Shown in pieces: positions 34,067 through 41,707 of a DNA stretch of 64,000 nt. A program made the position numbers and the translations under genes. The DNA lies in the NCBI GenBank assembly GCA_964526965.1, contig CAZGML010000001.1:76529-140528 (forward strand). Reading direction: 5' to 3'. This DNA comes from UBA6265 sp964526965 (GTDB taxonomy: Bacteria > Chloroflexota > Chloroflexia > Thermomicrobiales > UBA6265). Position 1 is the stretch's first letter. Each line of letters opens with the position of its first letter. Under the pieces are notes generated by a model. The model was not told where the DNA came from. It saw only the letters and a program-made list of their open reading frames with translations, and made no database searches.

Positions 34067-36098
34067 GAAGAAGTCGAAGTCAAAAACATCTGTCGCAGAT
34101 CGGGTGGAGAAAGATGCGCCCAAGTGGAAGGATTCCGCGCCCGCAGCCCCACTCGAAAAGGCGGGCAAGAAGGGCCGCAGCATCGCCATTGAAGATCTGT
34201 ACGCGTGGCAGTTGCCAGGTAATCCCCAGGTTTCGCCAGACGGCAACAAGATCGTCTACGAGGTGCTGAGCATCGACAAGGAAAGCGATGAGTACCGCAG
34301 CACCCTTTGGCTGATTGATGGAGATACAGAGCCACGCAAGCTCACGAGCGGCCAGTGGAAAGATGCCTCACCGGCATGGAGTCCGGATGGCACACGCATC
34401 GCGTTCACCTCAAACCGCGATGACAAAGATCAACTCTTTGTACTGCCTGTCGCCGGTGGCGAGGCACAGCAGATCACGGAGATCGAATCGGGAGTTGGCG
34501 AGTTTGTCTGGAGTCCGGATAGCAGCAAGATCGCCTTTACCAGCCGCATAGCGCCGGAGAAGGAAGGCGACAGCGATGTGAAGGTGATTACATCGGCCTA
34601 TTACAAGTTCGATGGCATGGGCTTTATCAACGACAAGGCCAGTCACATCTTCATCGTGGGCGCAGACGGTGGTGAGCACGAGCAGATAACCGGTGGGGCG
34701 TTCAACCACACCCAAATCGCCTTTTCACCAAACGGGTATGAGATCGTATTCATCTCGAACAAGACGCCGGATTGGGATATCAGCCGCGAGCGCGATGTGT
34801 GGAGCATCGACATCAACAGCGGCAAACTGAAACAACTCACGGATGGCAAGGGACGGTGGGGCTCACCGACCCCTTCACCGGATGGGAAGCTGCTGGCCGT
34901 GATCGGGTTACCGGATGCGCACAGCGAGGATGTGAACTCCGGCCTCTACATCATGGAATCGGCCGGTGGCGAGATGACACAGCTCGGCCCGAAACTCGAC
35001 CGCGCCATTGGCGATACCGGTATGAGCGGCCCCACGGGCGCCGGTGGCAAGACGATCAGATGGACTGCGGATGGCAAGGCGATCGATGCGATCGTCTCCG
35101 ATCGTGGCGATACGCACGTAGTTCGGTTCCCGAAAAATGGCAAGAAGCCCACGAAGCTGACACCGAACGGTCGTCACATCAAGGCGTTCGATCACCTTGG
35201 CGACGATCTCGTGGTCGCAGCCGCTCAGCCGACCCGTCCAGTTGAACTGAGCCGCATTGATTCGGATGGCGAAACCCGCCTCACCCATCACAACGATACC
35301 TGGGTGGAAGAAGTACGTATCCCACAGCCAGAAGAAATCTGGTTCGAGAGCGGGGATGAAGTGATCCAGGGATGGTTGATCCGGCCGAAAGGCAACACTG
35401 CCAAGAGCAAGAAGAAGGCGCCGCTTATCCTGAACATCCACGGTGGCCCGCACGCGCAGTTCTCCCCGGCGTTCTTTCACGAACTCCAGATGTACGTTGC
35501 TCGTGGCTACGCGCTGGTGTTTATCAACCCCAGGGGCAGCACCGGCCGCAGCAATGCCTTCGGCAAGGCTGTAAACGCACGGTGGGGCTTTGCGGATATG
35601 CCGGACTTCATGGCAGCGATCGACCACGTGCTCGGCCTAGGCGGGCTGGATGAGGATCGACTCGGAGTTACCGGAGGCAGCTATGGCGGATTCAGCACCA
35701 ACTGGCTGCTGGGCCATACCGATCGGTTCAAGGCGGCGGTTACCGACCGATCTATCAGCAATATGGCCAGCATGTATGGTACCGATGACATCGCGATGGT
35801 CTCATTCGACAAGGAGCTTGGCACCCCGTGGGAGAATCCACAGGGATTCTGGGAGGCCTCTCCCCTCGCCTATGTGCAGAACGTAACGGCACCCTGCCTC
35901 ATCATTCACAGCGAAGAAGATTATCGCTGCCCGATGGAGCAAGCCGAGCAGTGGTACATGGCGCTGAAATCGCTGGGTCGCACGACGGAGTTCGTCCGAT
36001 TCCCGAACGAATCCCATGGCCTGGGGCGTAATGGAAAGCCGAAGCATCGGGTGGAGCGCCTGGAGCGCACGCTCGACTGGTTCGATAGCTACCTGTAA
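34053..36098 (+). CDS. S9-family prolyl oligopeptidase/acylaminoacyl peptidase
   Basis: A 681-residue serine peptidase without a signal peptide. A Lys-rich N-terminal tail (about 1-45) precedes a seven-bladed beta-propeller with TolB-like repeats (SPDGNKIVYEV; SPAWSPDGTRIAFTSNRDD) and a C-terminal alpha/beta-hydrolase domain. The triad is Ser in GGSYGGFS (about 543), Asp in SEEDYRCPMEQA (about 623) and His in NESHGLGRNG (about 653). It trims short peptides in the cytoplasm. The 14-base overlap with moeA suggests cotranslation, though the functional link is unclear. Confidence 0.92.
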   Translation: MAKDKKKSKSKTSVADRVEKDAPKWKDSAPAAPLEKAGKKGRSIAIEDLYAWQLPGNPQVSPDGNKIVYEVLSIDKESDEYRSTLWLIDGDTEPRKLTSGQWKDASPAWSPDGTRIAFTSNRDDKDQLFVLPVAGGEAQQITEIESGVGEFVWSPDSSKIAFTSRIAPEKEGDSDVKVITSAYYKFDGMGFINDKASHIFIVGADGGEHEQITGGAFNHTQIAFSPNGYEIVFISNKTPDWDISRERDVWSIDINSGKLKQLTDGKGRWGSPTPSPDGKLLAVIGLPDAHSEDVNSGLYIMESAGGEMTQLGPKLDRAIGDTGMSGPTGAGGKTIRWTADGKAIDAIVSDRGDTHVVRFPKNGKKPTKLTPNGRHIKAFDHLGDDLVVAAAQPTRPVELSRIDSDGETRLTHHNDTWVEEVRIPQPEEIWFESGDEVIQGWLIRPKGNTAKSKKKAPLILNIHGGPHAQFSPAFFHELQMYVARGYALVFINPRGSTGRSNAFGKAVNARWGFADMPDFMAAIDHVLGLGGLDEDRLGVTGGSYGGFSTNWLLGHTDRFKAAVTDRSISNMASMYGTDDIAMVSFDKELGTPWENPQGFWEASPLAYVQNVTAPCLIIHSEEDYRCPMEQAEQWYMALKSLGRTTEFVRFPNESHGLGRNGKPKHRVERLERTLDWFDSYL

Positions 36099-36130
36099 CC
36101 GGCAACCTTGGCATCGTTTATGCGTCTTTG

Positions 36131-36159
36131 TTAGCGAGCGGGAGTATACCGCTCACTAA
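36131..36159 (+). promoter_or_regulatory. Hairpin abutting the ribosome site of the 73-residue gene
   Basis: TTAG-c-GAGCGG pairs with CCGCTC-a-CTAA around a seven-base loop, and its 3' arm runs into the AAAGGAGG ribosome-binding site at 36158-36165. TTAGC (36131-36135) could instead pair with GCTAA just after that site. It may control translation or mark an RNA processing point. Confidence 0.4.
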
Positions 36160-36172
36160 AGGAGGCTAACGT

Positions 36173-36394
36173 ATGAACGAACGTCATTTTGCTCTCTCCG
36201 ACATGGAATACAACCTCGTTACAACACTCAGCAATTTGCTGCAATCCGAGGATGCGCTTCACAAATACATTGCCGATGCCGACAGGGCCGGTAATGAAAA
36301 GGTTGGAAAGATTTTCGGTGAACTTCATGACAGCAACCGCGAATTCGCCAAGAGATTACGCGAATGCCTGCAGGAAGAACTCACGAATCGCTAG
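36173..36394 (+). CDS. 73-residue helical protein of unknown function
   Basis: A short acidic, probably all-helical protein (SDMEYNLVTTLSNLLQSEDA, then LHKYIADADRAGNEKV) ending EELTNR. A very strong AAAGGAGG ribosome site precedes the ATG and a strong terminator follows, so it is well supported as a gene. The pattern of two long helices recalls ferritin-like or spore-coat small proteins, but I do not assign a family. Confidence 0.75.
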   Translation: MNERHFALSDMEYNLVTTLSNLLQSEDALHKYIADADRAGNEKVGKIFGELHDSNREFAKRLRECLQEELTNR

Positions 36395-36417
36395 CAAGGC
36401 CGAATACGGATAGACTG

Positions 36418-36450
36418 AAGGAGGATCGTCACGTGACGGTCCTCCTTTTC
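36418..36450 (+). terminator. Strong intrinsic terminator after the 73-residue gene
   Basis: AAGGAGGA-t-CGTC pairs with GACG-g-TCCTCCTT around ACGT, with the t and g forming a wobble, followed by TTC. The stem has 12 Watson-Crick pairs. It closes the moeA-S9-small-gene unit. Confidence 0.9.
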
Positions 36451-36546
36451 TGTGACCTGACCTGCCGCCATGCTGCAGGAGCGGCGATAAATGCAACTGA
36501 AGCACCTCGCTGCAATCACCAACAACACCAACGGAGCCTCATATAC

Positions 36547-37254
36547 ATGTCTGATTCCATCACGCTCTCCATGCTGTATTTCGCGATGTTCCGCGAGCAA
36601 ATTGGCAAGCAGGAGGAGCAGCTCTCCGTACCTGCCGGCACCATAGCGGGCGATATTTTCAACCTGGTTACCGAGAACTACCCGGCGCTGGCGGGCATGC
36701 GTAACTCCACGCTGGTGATGGTGAACCAGGAATACGCCGAGCCAGATCAACCCCTGCAGGATGGAGATGAAGTCGCGCTGATTCCGCCGGTGAGCGGTGG
36801 GGATCATCGGTTTGTTTGTACGGAAGACGTGCTCGATTTGCGCGAGATCGAAGCCAAAGTTGCCTCACATGATGCCGGCGCCATGGTGACCTTTGTGGGA
36901 TCGGTGCGCAACCACGCCCGAGGGATGGAAGTGACATCGCTGGAATACGAGGCCTACGCCCCGGCAGCCGAGAAGATGCTGGCTCAGGTGGGTGCAGAAA
37001 CGCAGGAGCGCTGGCCAGCTGTGAGTATCGCGATCTCGCATCGATTCGGCCACCTGATGCCGGGCGAAGCCAGCGTGGCGATAGTGTGCACCAGCGCCCA
37101 TCGGGACGATTCCTACGCCGCTTCTGCCTGGGCTATTGCCCGCATCAAGGAAATCGTGCCTATCTGGAAGAAAGAGCACTATGCAGACGGCTCCGCCTGG
37201 GTCGGCAGCGAACACGCCTACCAGGTGGAAACGGGGCGAATCACGGCGGAATAG
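36547..37254 (+). CDS. MoaD-MoaE fusion, molybdopterin synthase
   Basis: A 235-residue fusion of both subunits of molybdopterin synthase. The ubiquitin-like MoaD part (about 1-85: LSMLYFAMFREQIG to VALIPPVSGG) ends in the diglycine Gly84-Gly85 that must be C-terminal to carry the thiocarboxylate. MoaE follows from about 90 (GAMVTFVGSVRNHARG; ISHRFGHLMPGEASVAIV; PIWKKEHYADGSAWVG with the active-site lysines). M. tuberculosis MoaX has the same layout and is reported to be cleaved after the diglycine. The ATG at 36547 follows CGGAGC; a longer ORF start at 36364 is unlikely. Confidence 0.9.
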   Translation: MSDSITLSMLYFAMFREQIGKQEEQLSVPAGTIAGDIFNLVTENYPALAGMRNSTLVMVNQEYAEPDQPLQDGDEVALIPPVSGGDHRFVCTEDVLDLREIEAKVASHDAGAMVTFVGSVRNHARGMEVTSLEYEAYAPAAEKMLAQVGAETQERWPAVSIAISHRFGHLMPGEASVAIVCTSAHRDDSYAASAWAIARIKEIVPIWKKEHYADGSAWVGSEHAYQVETGRITAE

Positions 37255-37294
37255 CACCGTCCGCTCCCACGAACTCCATATCATCAACGCTTGT

Positions 37295-37370
37295 AGCGGC
37301 GCACCTGTGTGTGCGCCCAATGATATCGCCCTCCGGACGATGGGCCGACACGTAGGTCGACCACTACGTC
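37295..37370. repeat. Degenerate REP-like palindromic pair
   Basis: GGCGCAC (37298-37304) pairs with GTGCGCC (37311-37317), and about 25 bases on, GGcCGAC (37343-37349) pairs with GTCGaCC (37356-37362). The sequence style (TTGTAGCGGCGCACC...) is that of dispersed intergenic REP-type repeats. Only one copy is in this window. The 169-base gap 37255-37423 holds nothing else I can see. Confidence 0.4.
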
Positions 37371-37423
37371 ATCTTCGACTAGCGATATGGTTGACGCCGC
37401 ATTCGGTCGGCCACAAGGGCTCC

Positions 37424-38035
37424 CTATCGATATTCGTTCACGATCAATCCCTGCGGGCCGATGGAGTCGTCGACGAAGAACGTCAGGTGACACCTGGCTC
37501 CGGTAAACAACACTTGCACCCGCTCGGCGTCGCCGATTGCTGCCGCCTCAACCATGAACCCAATGGGAGATGCGTGTTCTCCGAGGGCCTCATTGGTCTG
37601 GAGCTCCGTCAGCATATCCAGGGCGCGAGTTGCTTCTGCAGAGTCGCCGGCCTCTTCGCTGTCCAGCCAATATTGAACCCAACTGCAGGTCTGGCCCTTG
37701 ATCATGACCGGAGTGAGCGAATCCACCGCCCAACGGCTATCTCCAGTCCGACGATACTCCTGCTCAAATCGGTATCGATCAAAATCATAACCAGGAGCGA
37801 ACTGGATATTCTCGGCATACGCCAGTGCCGCCGGCCCGATCTCACTTGTTGAAAATGCCCCATCCCCATCGAGGTCCCAATCCGCAATGTCAAACGTACC
37901 CGTACCGTCAGGAGTTGGCACAACGGTGGCCTCCACGTTAGGTGGCAGCGCGGTCTCTTCCTGCTCGATCGCATATCTGCCGAGGAGGGCAAAGCCGATT
38001 AGGCCGATTAGCACGAAAACCCGACGGTACCGCAT
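37424..38035 (-). CDS. Secreted or anchored protein with an EF-hand-like loop
   Basis: A 203-residue protein with an N-terminal hydrophobic segment (about 5-19) and an EF-hand-like calcium loop, DLDGDGAFSTSE, within about 50-70. Two Cys (QTCSWVQYW; GARCHLTFF) could form a disulphide. A short Thr/Pro-rich linker (VEATVVPTPDG) follows the membrane segment, as in other exported proteins of this window. I recognise no enzymatic domain. It is downstream of the first SOD gene on the same strand but separated by a palindromic hairpin. Confidence 0.6.
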   Translation of the reverse strand: MRYRRVFVLIGLIGFALLGRYAIEQEETALPPNVEATVVPTPDGTGTFDIADWDLDGDGAFSTSEIGPAALAYAENIQFAPGYDFDRYRFEQEYRRTGDSRWAVDSLTPVMIKGQTCSWVQYWLDSEEAGDSAEATRALDMLTELQTNEALGEHASPIGFMVEAAAIGDAERVQVLFTGARCHLTFFVDDSIGPQGLIVNEYR

Positions 38036-38149
38036 TGCTCCCTCGTTTCAGTGACTGACCAGATATGTTGCCACTGTATAACGGGAGTCCGGGTAATTGG
38101 GATTCAGTGACCAAAGATGCCAGCCCTACTCCAGGCATTAAACGCAGAG

Positions 38150-38173
38150 CCCGGCCTTCAGCTGAAGGCCGGG
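38150..38173 (-). terminator. 24-base perfect palindrome after the first SOD gene
   Basis: The 24 bases 38150-38173 are a perfect palindrome (CCCGGCCTTC arms, AGCT at the centre). Read on the minus strand they are followed by GCTCTGCGTTTAAT. It probably ends SOD transcription, although the T run is weak. Confidence 0.65.
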
Positions 38174-38218
38174 ACTGCAGGGAAGTTAGGGATCACAAAT
38201 TAGGTGATCTTCGCCTCG

Positions 38219-38893
38219 TTAGCTCACGGGAGTGGCTTCCTCGGATTCTTCATCCAATTCTTCCGGCTCGTCGTGCTCTTCGGGTGCAGCGAAGATTACC
38301 GCGCATGCCCAGCGATCACCGGAATCGCCACTCGGGTCGGTTTCTAAATCGTCTTCACCGGAGTGGATCATCAGCGCGGTGCCGTCTTCACTCATCAGCG
38401 AGTTCGATTCGCCGCTCTTCAGAGTCAGCTTCTCTGCAAGCACTTCATGCTCGAAGCTGCCTTCGTCGTCGACTTCGAGGTTTCCAAGGTCGCCAGCGTG
38501 GCTGGGATCGGCGTTGATATCACCGTGCTCTTCATCGGTTGGGTTGAAGTGGCCACCGGCGGTATCAAACGGTGGGTCGGCCTCGGTGTCACACACGCCA
38601 GCTTCGTGGACGTGCACGCCATACTTACCTTCGTCGAGGCCGGTATCACCTTCGCTGGTGATGGAGAACCAGACGCCACCATCTTCTTCGTCTTCCCAGA
38701 TATCTGCGTAGGCGACGATTTCGTCGTCAGCATTTATAACGGGGAGCTGCTCCAGGGATTCTGGTTCTGCTACCGGTGTAGCTTCTTCCTGGCTGCCACT
38801 TGCGGGTGTGGCATCCTGCGCGAAGGCGGTTGCGCCGCCCATGGCCAGCGCAAGTGCAAACACGCTTGTTAGCAAGGTCTTGAGAAAGTTCAT
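38219..38893 (-). CDS. Secreted Cu/Zn superoxide dismutase, copy 1
   Basis: A 224-residue exported enzyme. A signal peptide (about 1-26) and an ATP/Glu-rich linker (DATPASGSQEEATPVAEP) precede the SOD domain. Copper ligands are His94 and His96 (HVHEAGVC), His115 (GGHFNP) and His177 (MIHSGEDD). Zinc ligands are His115, His123 (EEHGD), His132 and Asp135 (SHAGDLGN). Arg194 (GDRWACAVI) is the catalytic-channel Arg and Cys101/Cys197 make the disulphide. A low-complexity acidic tail ends EEATPVS. It is one of three tandem paralogues with its own promoter element. Confidence 0.93.
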   Translation of the reverse strand: MNFLKTLLTSVFALALAMGGATAFAQDATPASGSQEEATPVAEPESLEQLPVINADDEIVAYADIWEDEEDGGVWFSITSEGDTGLDEGKYGVHVHEAGVCDTEADPPFDTAGGHFNPTDEEHGDINADPSHAGDLGNLEVDDEGSFEHEVLAEKLTLKSGESNSLMSEDGTALMIHSGEDDLETDPSGDSGDRWACAVIFAAPEEHDEPEELDEESEEATPVS

Positions 38894-38952
38894 ACGACTA
38901 TGCTCCTTTTCCTAAACACGGAAAATTTGGGATCCGCGCTCCCGTTAGTGAG

Positions 38953-38969
38953 TGGCAAGTGCTATGCCA
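38953..38969 (-). promoter_or_regulatory. Conserved palindrome/possible sigma-54 promoter before SOD copy 1
   Basis: On the minus strand TGGCAT-N5-TTGCCA, ending 59 bases before the SOD start. It fits the sigma-54 -24/-12 pattern (GG-N10-GC) and is also an inverted repeat TGGCA-N7-TGCCA. The same 17-mer, with one change, lies at almost the same distance before SOD copy 2, while the sequence between is not conserved. Confidence 0.55.
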
Positions 38970-39007
38970 TCAATGATGTATCGCGTGGGATGGAACATGC
39001 TGTGAGC

Positions 39008-39042
39008 CGCGAAACCCGGCCTCCTGGGAGACCGGATTCGCG
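39008..39042 (-). terminator. Hairpin after SOD copy 2
   Basis: CGCGAA (39008-39013) pairs with TTCGCG (39037-39042), with an inner CCGG/CCGG pairing. It lies about 40 bases after the SOD copy 2 stop on the minus strand. No T run follows, so it is a weak terminator candidate. Confidence 0.45.
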
Positions 39043-39084
39043 TGAAGGAGTTGGAAAACTGGATCGTTATGATCCACGAAACGA

Positions 39085-39756
39085 TTAAGATACCGGAGTA
39101 GCTTCCTCGGAATCAACCGGGGTTGCCTCTGAAGTGGTGTCATCCTCAACTGGTGGGAAGATCACTGCACATGCCCAGCGCGCCCCGGAATCACCGCTCG
39201 GATCGGTTTCGAAATCATCTTCGCCTTCGTGAATGATGAGTGCGCTACCGTCTTCATCGGCCATTGAGTTCGGATCACTGGTGGTCATCGCGAGCTTCTC
39301 GGCCAGCACTTCGTGCTCGAAGTTTCCTTCGTCATCTACCTCAAGGTTACCGAGGTCGCCAGCGTGGCTGGGATCCGCATTGAGGTCACCGTGCTCTTCC
39401 ATGGTTGGGTTGAAGTGTCCGCCAGCGGAATCGAATGCGGGGTCAGCATCGGCGTCGCAGACGCCCGTCTCATGGACGTGTACGCCGTACCAGCCTTCAG
39501 CGAGTTGGGCTTCACCGACGTTCTGGATTGAGAACCAGACGCCACCATCGTCTTCCCATATGTCTGCCGTTGCTACTTCAATGCCTTCAGCATCGTGAAG
39601 AGCAATGCCCTCCAGGGTGGTGACTTCTGCTACAGGCGTCGCTTCAGCAAGGCCTTCATCGGATTCTGGCGTGGCATCCTGGGCGAGTGCGGCCCCGCCA
39701 CCAAATGCCAACGACGTTGCGAAGATTCCAGAAAGCAGGGTCTTGCGAATATTCAT
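39085..39756 (-). CDS. Secreted Cu/Zn superoxide dismutase, copy 2
   Basis: A 223-residue paralogue with the same order: signal peptide, linker (DATPESDEGLAEATPVAE), SOD domain, and tail (TSEATPVDSEEATPVS). Copper ligands: His93 and His95 (HVHETGVC), His114 and His176 (IIHEGEDD). Zinc ligands: His114, His122, His131 and Asp134. The Arg in GARWACAVIF is present. It is closely related to copy 1 and is probably the product of a local duplication. AAAGGAG precedes the ATG. The gene appears independently transcribed. Confidence 0.93.
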   Translation of the reverse strand: MNIRKTLLSGIFATSLAFGGGAALAQDATPESDEGLAEATPVAEVTTLEGIALHDAEGIEVATADIWEDDGGVWFSIQNVGEAQLAEGWYGVHVHETGVCDADADPAFDSAGGHFNPTMEEHGDLNADPSHAGDLGNLEVDDEGNFEHEVLAEKLAMTTSDPNSMADEDGSALIIHEGEDDFETDPSGDSGARWACAVIFPPVEDDTTSEATPVDSEEATPVS

Positions 39757-39817
39757 TGTTCGACTGCTCCTTTGCTTGAGACAAGATCAATTCTTGTGCA
39801 CGTTCCACCAATCTGCT

Positions 39818-39834
39818 TGGCAAGTGCTGTGCCA
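39818..39834 (-). promoter_or_regulatory. Conserved palindrome/possible sigma-54 promoter before SOD copy 2
   Basis: On the minus strand TGGCAC-N5-TTGCCA, ending 61 bases before the SOD start: an exact match to the sigma-54 TGGCAC-N5-TTGC consensus as well as a TGGCA-N7-TGCCA palindrome. It differs by one base from the element before SOD copy 1. No sigma-70 -10 box is found at a proper distance. Confidence 0.55.
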
Positions 39835-39917
39835 CGGGCCACCAGCCGATCTTAAGAAGTTTTGGTGCAACGCCTCCTGCGGACCGAGAGTTCTTTCGGC
39901 ATTGTCAGAGAGCACAC

Positions 39918-39950
39918 AAAAAAGCCCGACCCACCAAAGTGGATCGGGCT
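39918..39950 (-). terminator. Intrinsic terminator of SOD copy 3
   Basis: On the minus strand AGCCCGA-t-CCAC pairs with GTGG-g-TCGGGCT around a four-base loop, followed by TTTTT (the A run at 39918-39923). It lies just after the SOD copy 3 stop. Confidence 0.9.
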
Positions 39951-39976
39951 GTTGATTTGGTCGCCTTGTGTGCGAA

Positions 39977-40564
39977 CTACTCGGCCGGGGTGGCCTCCGG
40001 AGTTGCATCGCCGTTCATCGGCGCAAAGATGACACCGCATGCGACACGGTTGGCATCCTCCTCGGCGGCATCTGTGCCCTCGTGCACGACGATAGACGTG
40101 CCATCGGCGTCATTCAGGGAGCCATCTGCTTCCGGTTCAAGTGTGGCATCCTCCAAGGTTGCCCAGTACTCAAACGAACCGTCGTCCTCAACGGTCATCA
40201 TCTCATCGTCACTATGCTCGTCGCCATGATCTTCATCAGCGGCGAAGTGTCCACCGGCTGAGTCAAACGGTTTCTCTCCATCTGCTTCGCAAATACCGGT
40301 CTCGTGGATATGTACCACGTACTCGCCCGGCTCCATCGCAATACCAGCAGCACCCTTCAGCACGAGGTGGACGCCATCGGCATCCTCCCAGAGGCTGACT
40401 GTGGCTGCAAAGTCGCCATCGGCATTATGGACCACTTGCGGATCAACGCTGAGGTACTCTGGCGCATCGGCATCCGGAGTGGCTTCCTGCGCGAGGGCGG
40501 TTCCACCACTGAGCGCGAGCGCAGCAGTAAAAACGATTGACAATACGGATTTTCGAAGTTTCAT
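39977..40564 (-). CDS. Secreted Cu/Zn superoxide dismutase-like protein, copy 3 (altered zinc loop)
   Basis: A 195-residue divergent paralogue. The start is ATG 40564 (signal LRKSVLSIVFTAALALSGG), preferred to 40615. Copper ligands are kept: His85 and His87 (HIHETGIC), His106 (GGHFAAD) and His161 (VVHEGTD). The zinc subloop is shortened: the SHAGDLGN segment is missing and only EDHGDEHSDDEMM remains, so His113 and perhaps His117 and Asp119/120 must serve. ANRVACGVIF retains the Arg and Cys. The tail is DATPEATPAE. It lacks the palindromic promoter element of copies 1 and 2. Confidence 0.85.
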   Translation of the reverse strand: MKLRKSVLSIVFTAALALSGGTALAQEATPDADAPEYLSVDPQVVHNADGDFAATVSLWEDADGVHLVLKGAAGIAMEPGEYVVHIHETGICEADGEKPFDSAGGHFAADEDHGDEHSDDEMMTVEDDGSFEYWATLEDATLEPEADGSLNDADGTSIVVHEGTDAAEEDANRVACGVIFAPMNGDATPEATPAE

Positions 40565-40642
40565 ATTCCTGATCTCTCCTGTGCAGGTGGGGCGTCTCCC
40601 CATACATTCATTCATCAGATGGTAGCAATATATATTCCGTGG

Positions 40643-41530
40643 TCAAGCCGATTCGGTAGGCACCTGCGCAACGATATGCCGCTCGTCTCCAGCCAAATCG
40701 TGCACCACATGCACGTGATGATGCGGCAAGGCAGTGCGCAGGAGATTCTGCACTTCAGCCGACTGGGCTGGATCGATCTCGAATCCGGCGGCGCCATTTG
40801 GGGCGAGAATGCGGGGCAGGTCGTCGATAACCAGACGCACGAAGTCGAGTCCATCTTCCCCACCATCGAGCGCGAGCGATGGTTCGTGCCGCAGGTCCGG
40901 ATTACCAGCAATTTGTTCCGGGGTGAGGTACGGAAGGTTGGTGAGCACCAGGTCGATTGGACCACTCAGTGGGCGGGCGAGGCTGCCGACGGCGAATTCC
41001 AGGCGCGCGCGTTTGGCCGGCGGCAACAGCGCATTTGCGTTGGACCTGGCGATGGTGAGCGCCTCTTCGCTCACATCGGTAGCGATCATGCGACCGTTCC
41101 AGGCAGAGGGAGCATGGGCAACCGTTGCTATCGCGATTGCACCGCTGCCCGTGCCAATATCCACCACCGTTGCTTCGGAGTGGGATTCCAGCCAGCCAAG
41201 CCCCCACTCCACCAGTGGTTCGGTATCCGGTCTCGGTACCAGCACACCGGGCGCGGTAGCGAACTGCAGTCCCATGAACTCGCGATGCCCCACCAGGTAG
41301 GCAATGGGAACACCGGTGGATCGCTGGTCTACAAGGTCACGATAACGCTTCAGGTCACCTGGGGAAATGGGATCCGGATCGCGCAACAGGAGCTCGGTGC
41401 GGGATACATCGAGTATATACCCCATGAGCACGCGGGCATCCAGCGCAGCGGTATCGATACCGGCATCTCGGAGAGTACCGGTCGCCTTCCGGCGGGCTTG
41501 CTGAATAGTGATGTCCGTTTGGCCTGACAT
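40643..41530 (-). CDS. prmC: Release factor glutamine methyltransferase PrmC
   Basis: A 295-residue SAM-dependent enzyme that methylates the Gln of the GGQ motif of release factors. The helical N-terminus (QARRKATGTLRDAGIDTAALDARVL) precedes the Rossmann domain with VVDIGTGSGAIAIATV. The active-site motif is NLPY instead of the usual NPPY (VLTNLPYLTPEQ). The ATG at 41530 with AGGAG upstream is preferred to 41545. prfA, its substrate gene, is about 1 kb away on the same strand with one opposite-strand gene between. Confidence 0.92.
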   Translation of the reverse strand: MSGQTDITIQQARRKATGTLRDAGIDTAALDARVLMGYILDVSRTELLLRDPDPISPGDLKRYRDLVDQRSTGVPIAYLVGHREFMGLQFATAPGVLVPRPDTEPLVEWGLGWLESHSEATVVDIGTGSGAIAIATVAHAPSAWNGRMIATDVSEEALTIARSNANALLPPAKRARLEFAVGSLARPLSGPIDLVLTNLPYLTPEQIAGNPDLRHEPSLALDGGEDGLDFVRLVIDDLPRILAPNGAAGFEIDPAQSAEVQNLLRTALPHHHVHVVHDLAGDERHIVAQVPTESA

Positions 41531-41707
41531 GGTGCTCCTGATCAATCACGCGCAACTGCTGTAATCATACTGGCCAGAATCACCCTTACGGTCACCGGGC
41601 CCTATCCTCTATCTCGATTCCAACGGCCGGGGCATATGTCATGCGTGGGCGGGGTGGAATCCGTATGCCCGTCATCACGCCCGGGCGCCACGTACCAGGA
41701 GGTTGGT

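Noticed and set aside
38219..40564. CHRD-domain or dockerin-type secreted proteins
   Set aside because: The HxH, GGHFNP, AGDLGN and RWACAVI motifs identify these as Cu/Zn superoxide dismutases instead.
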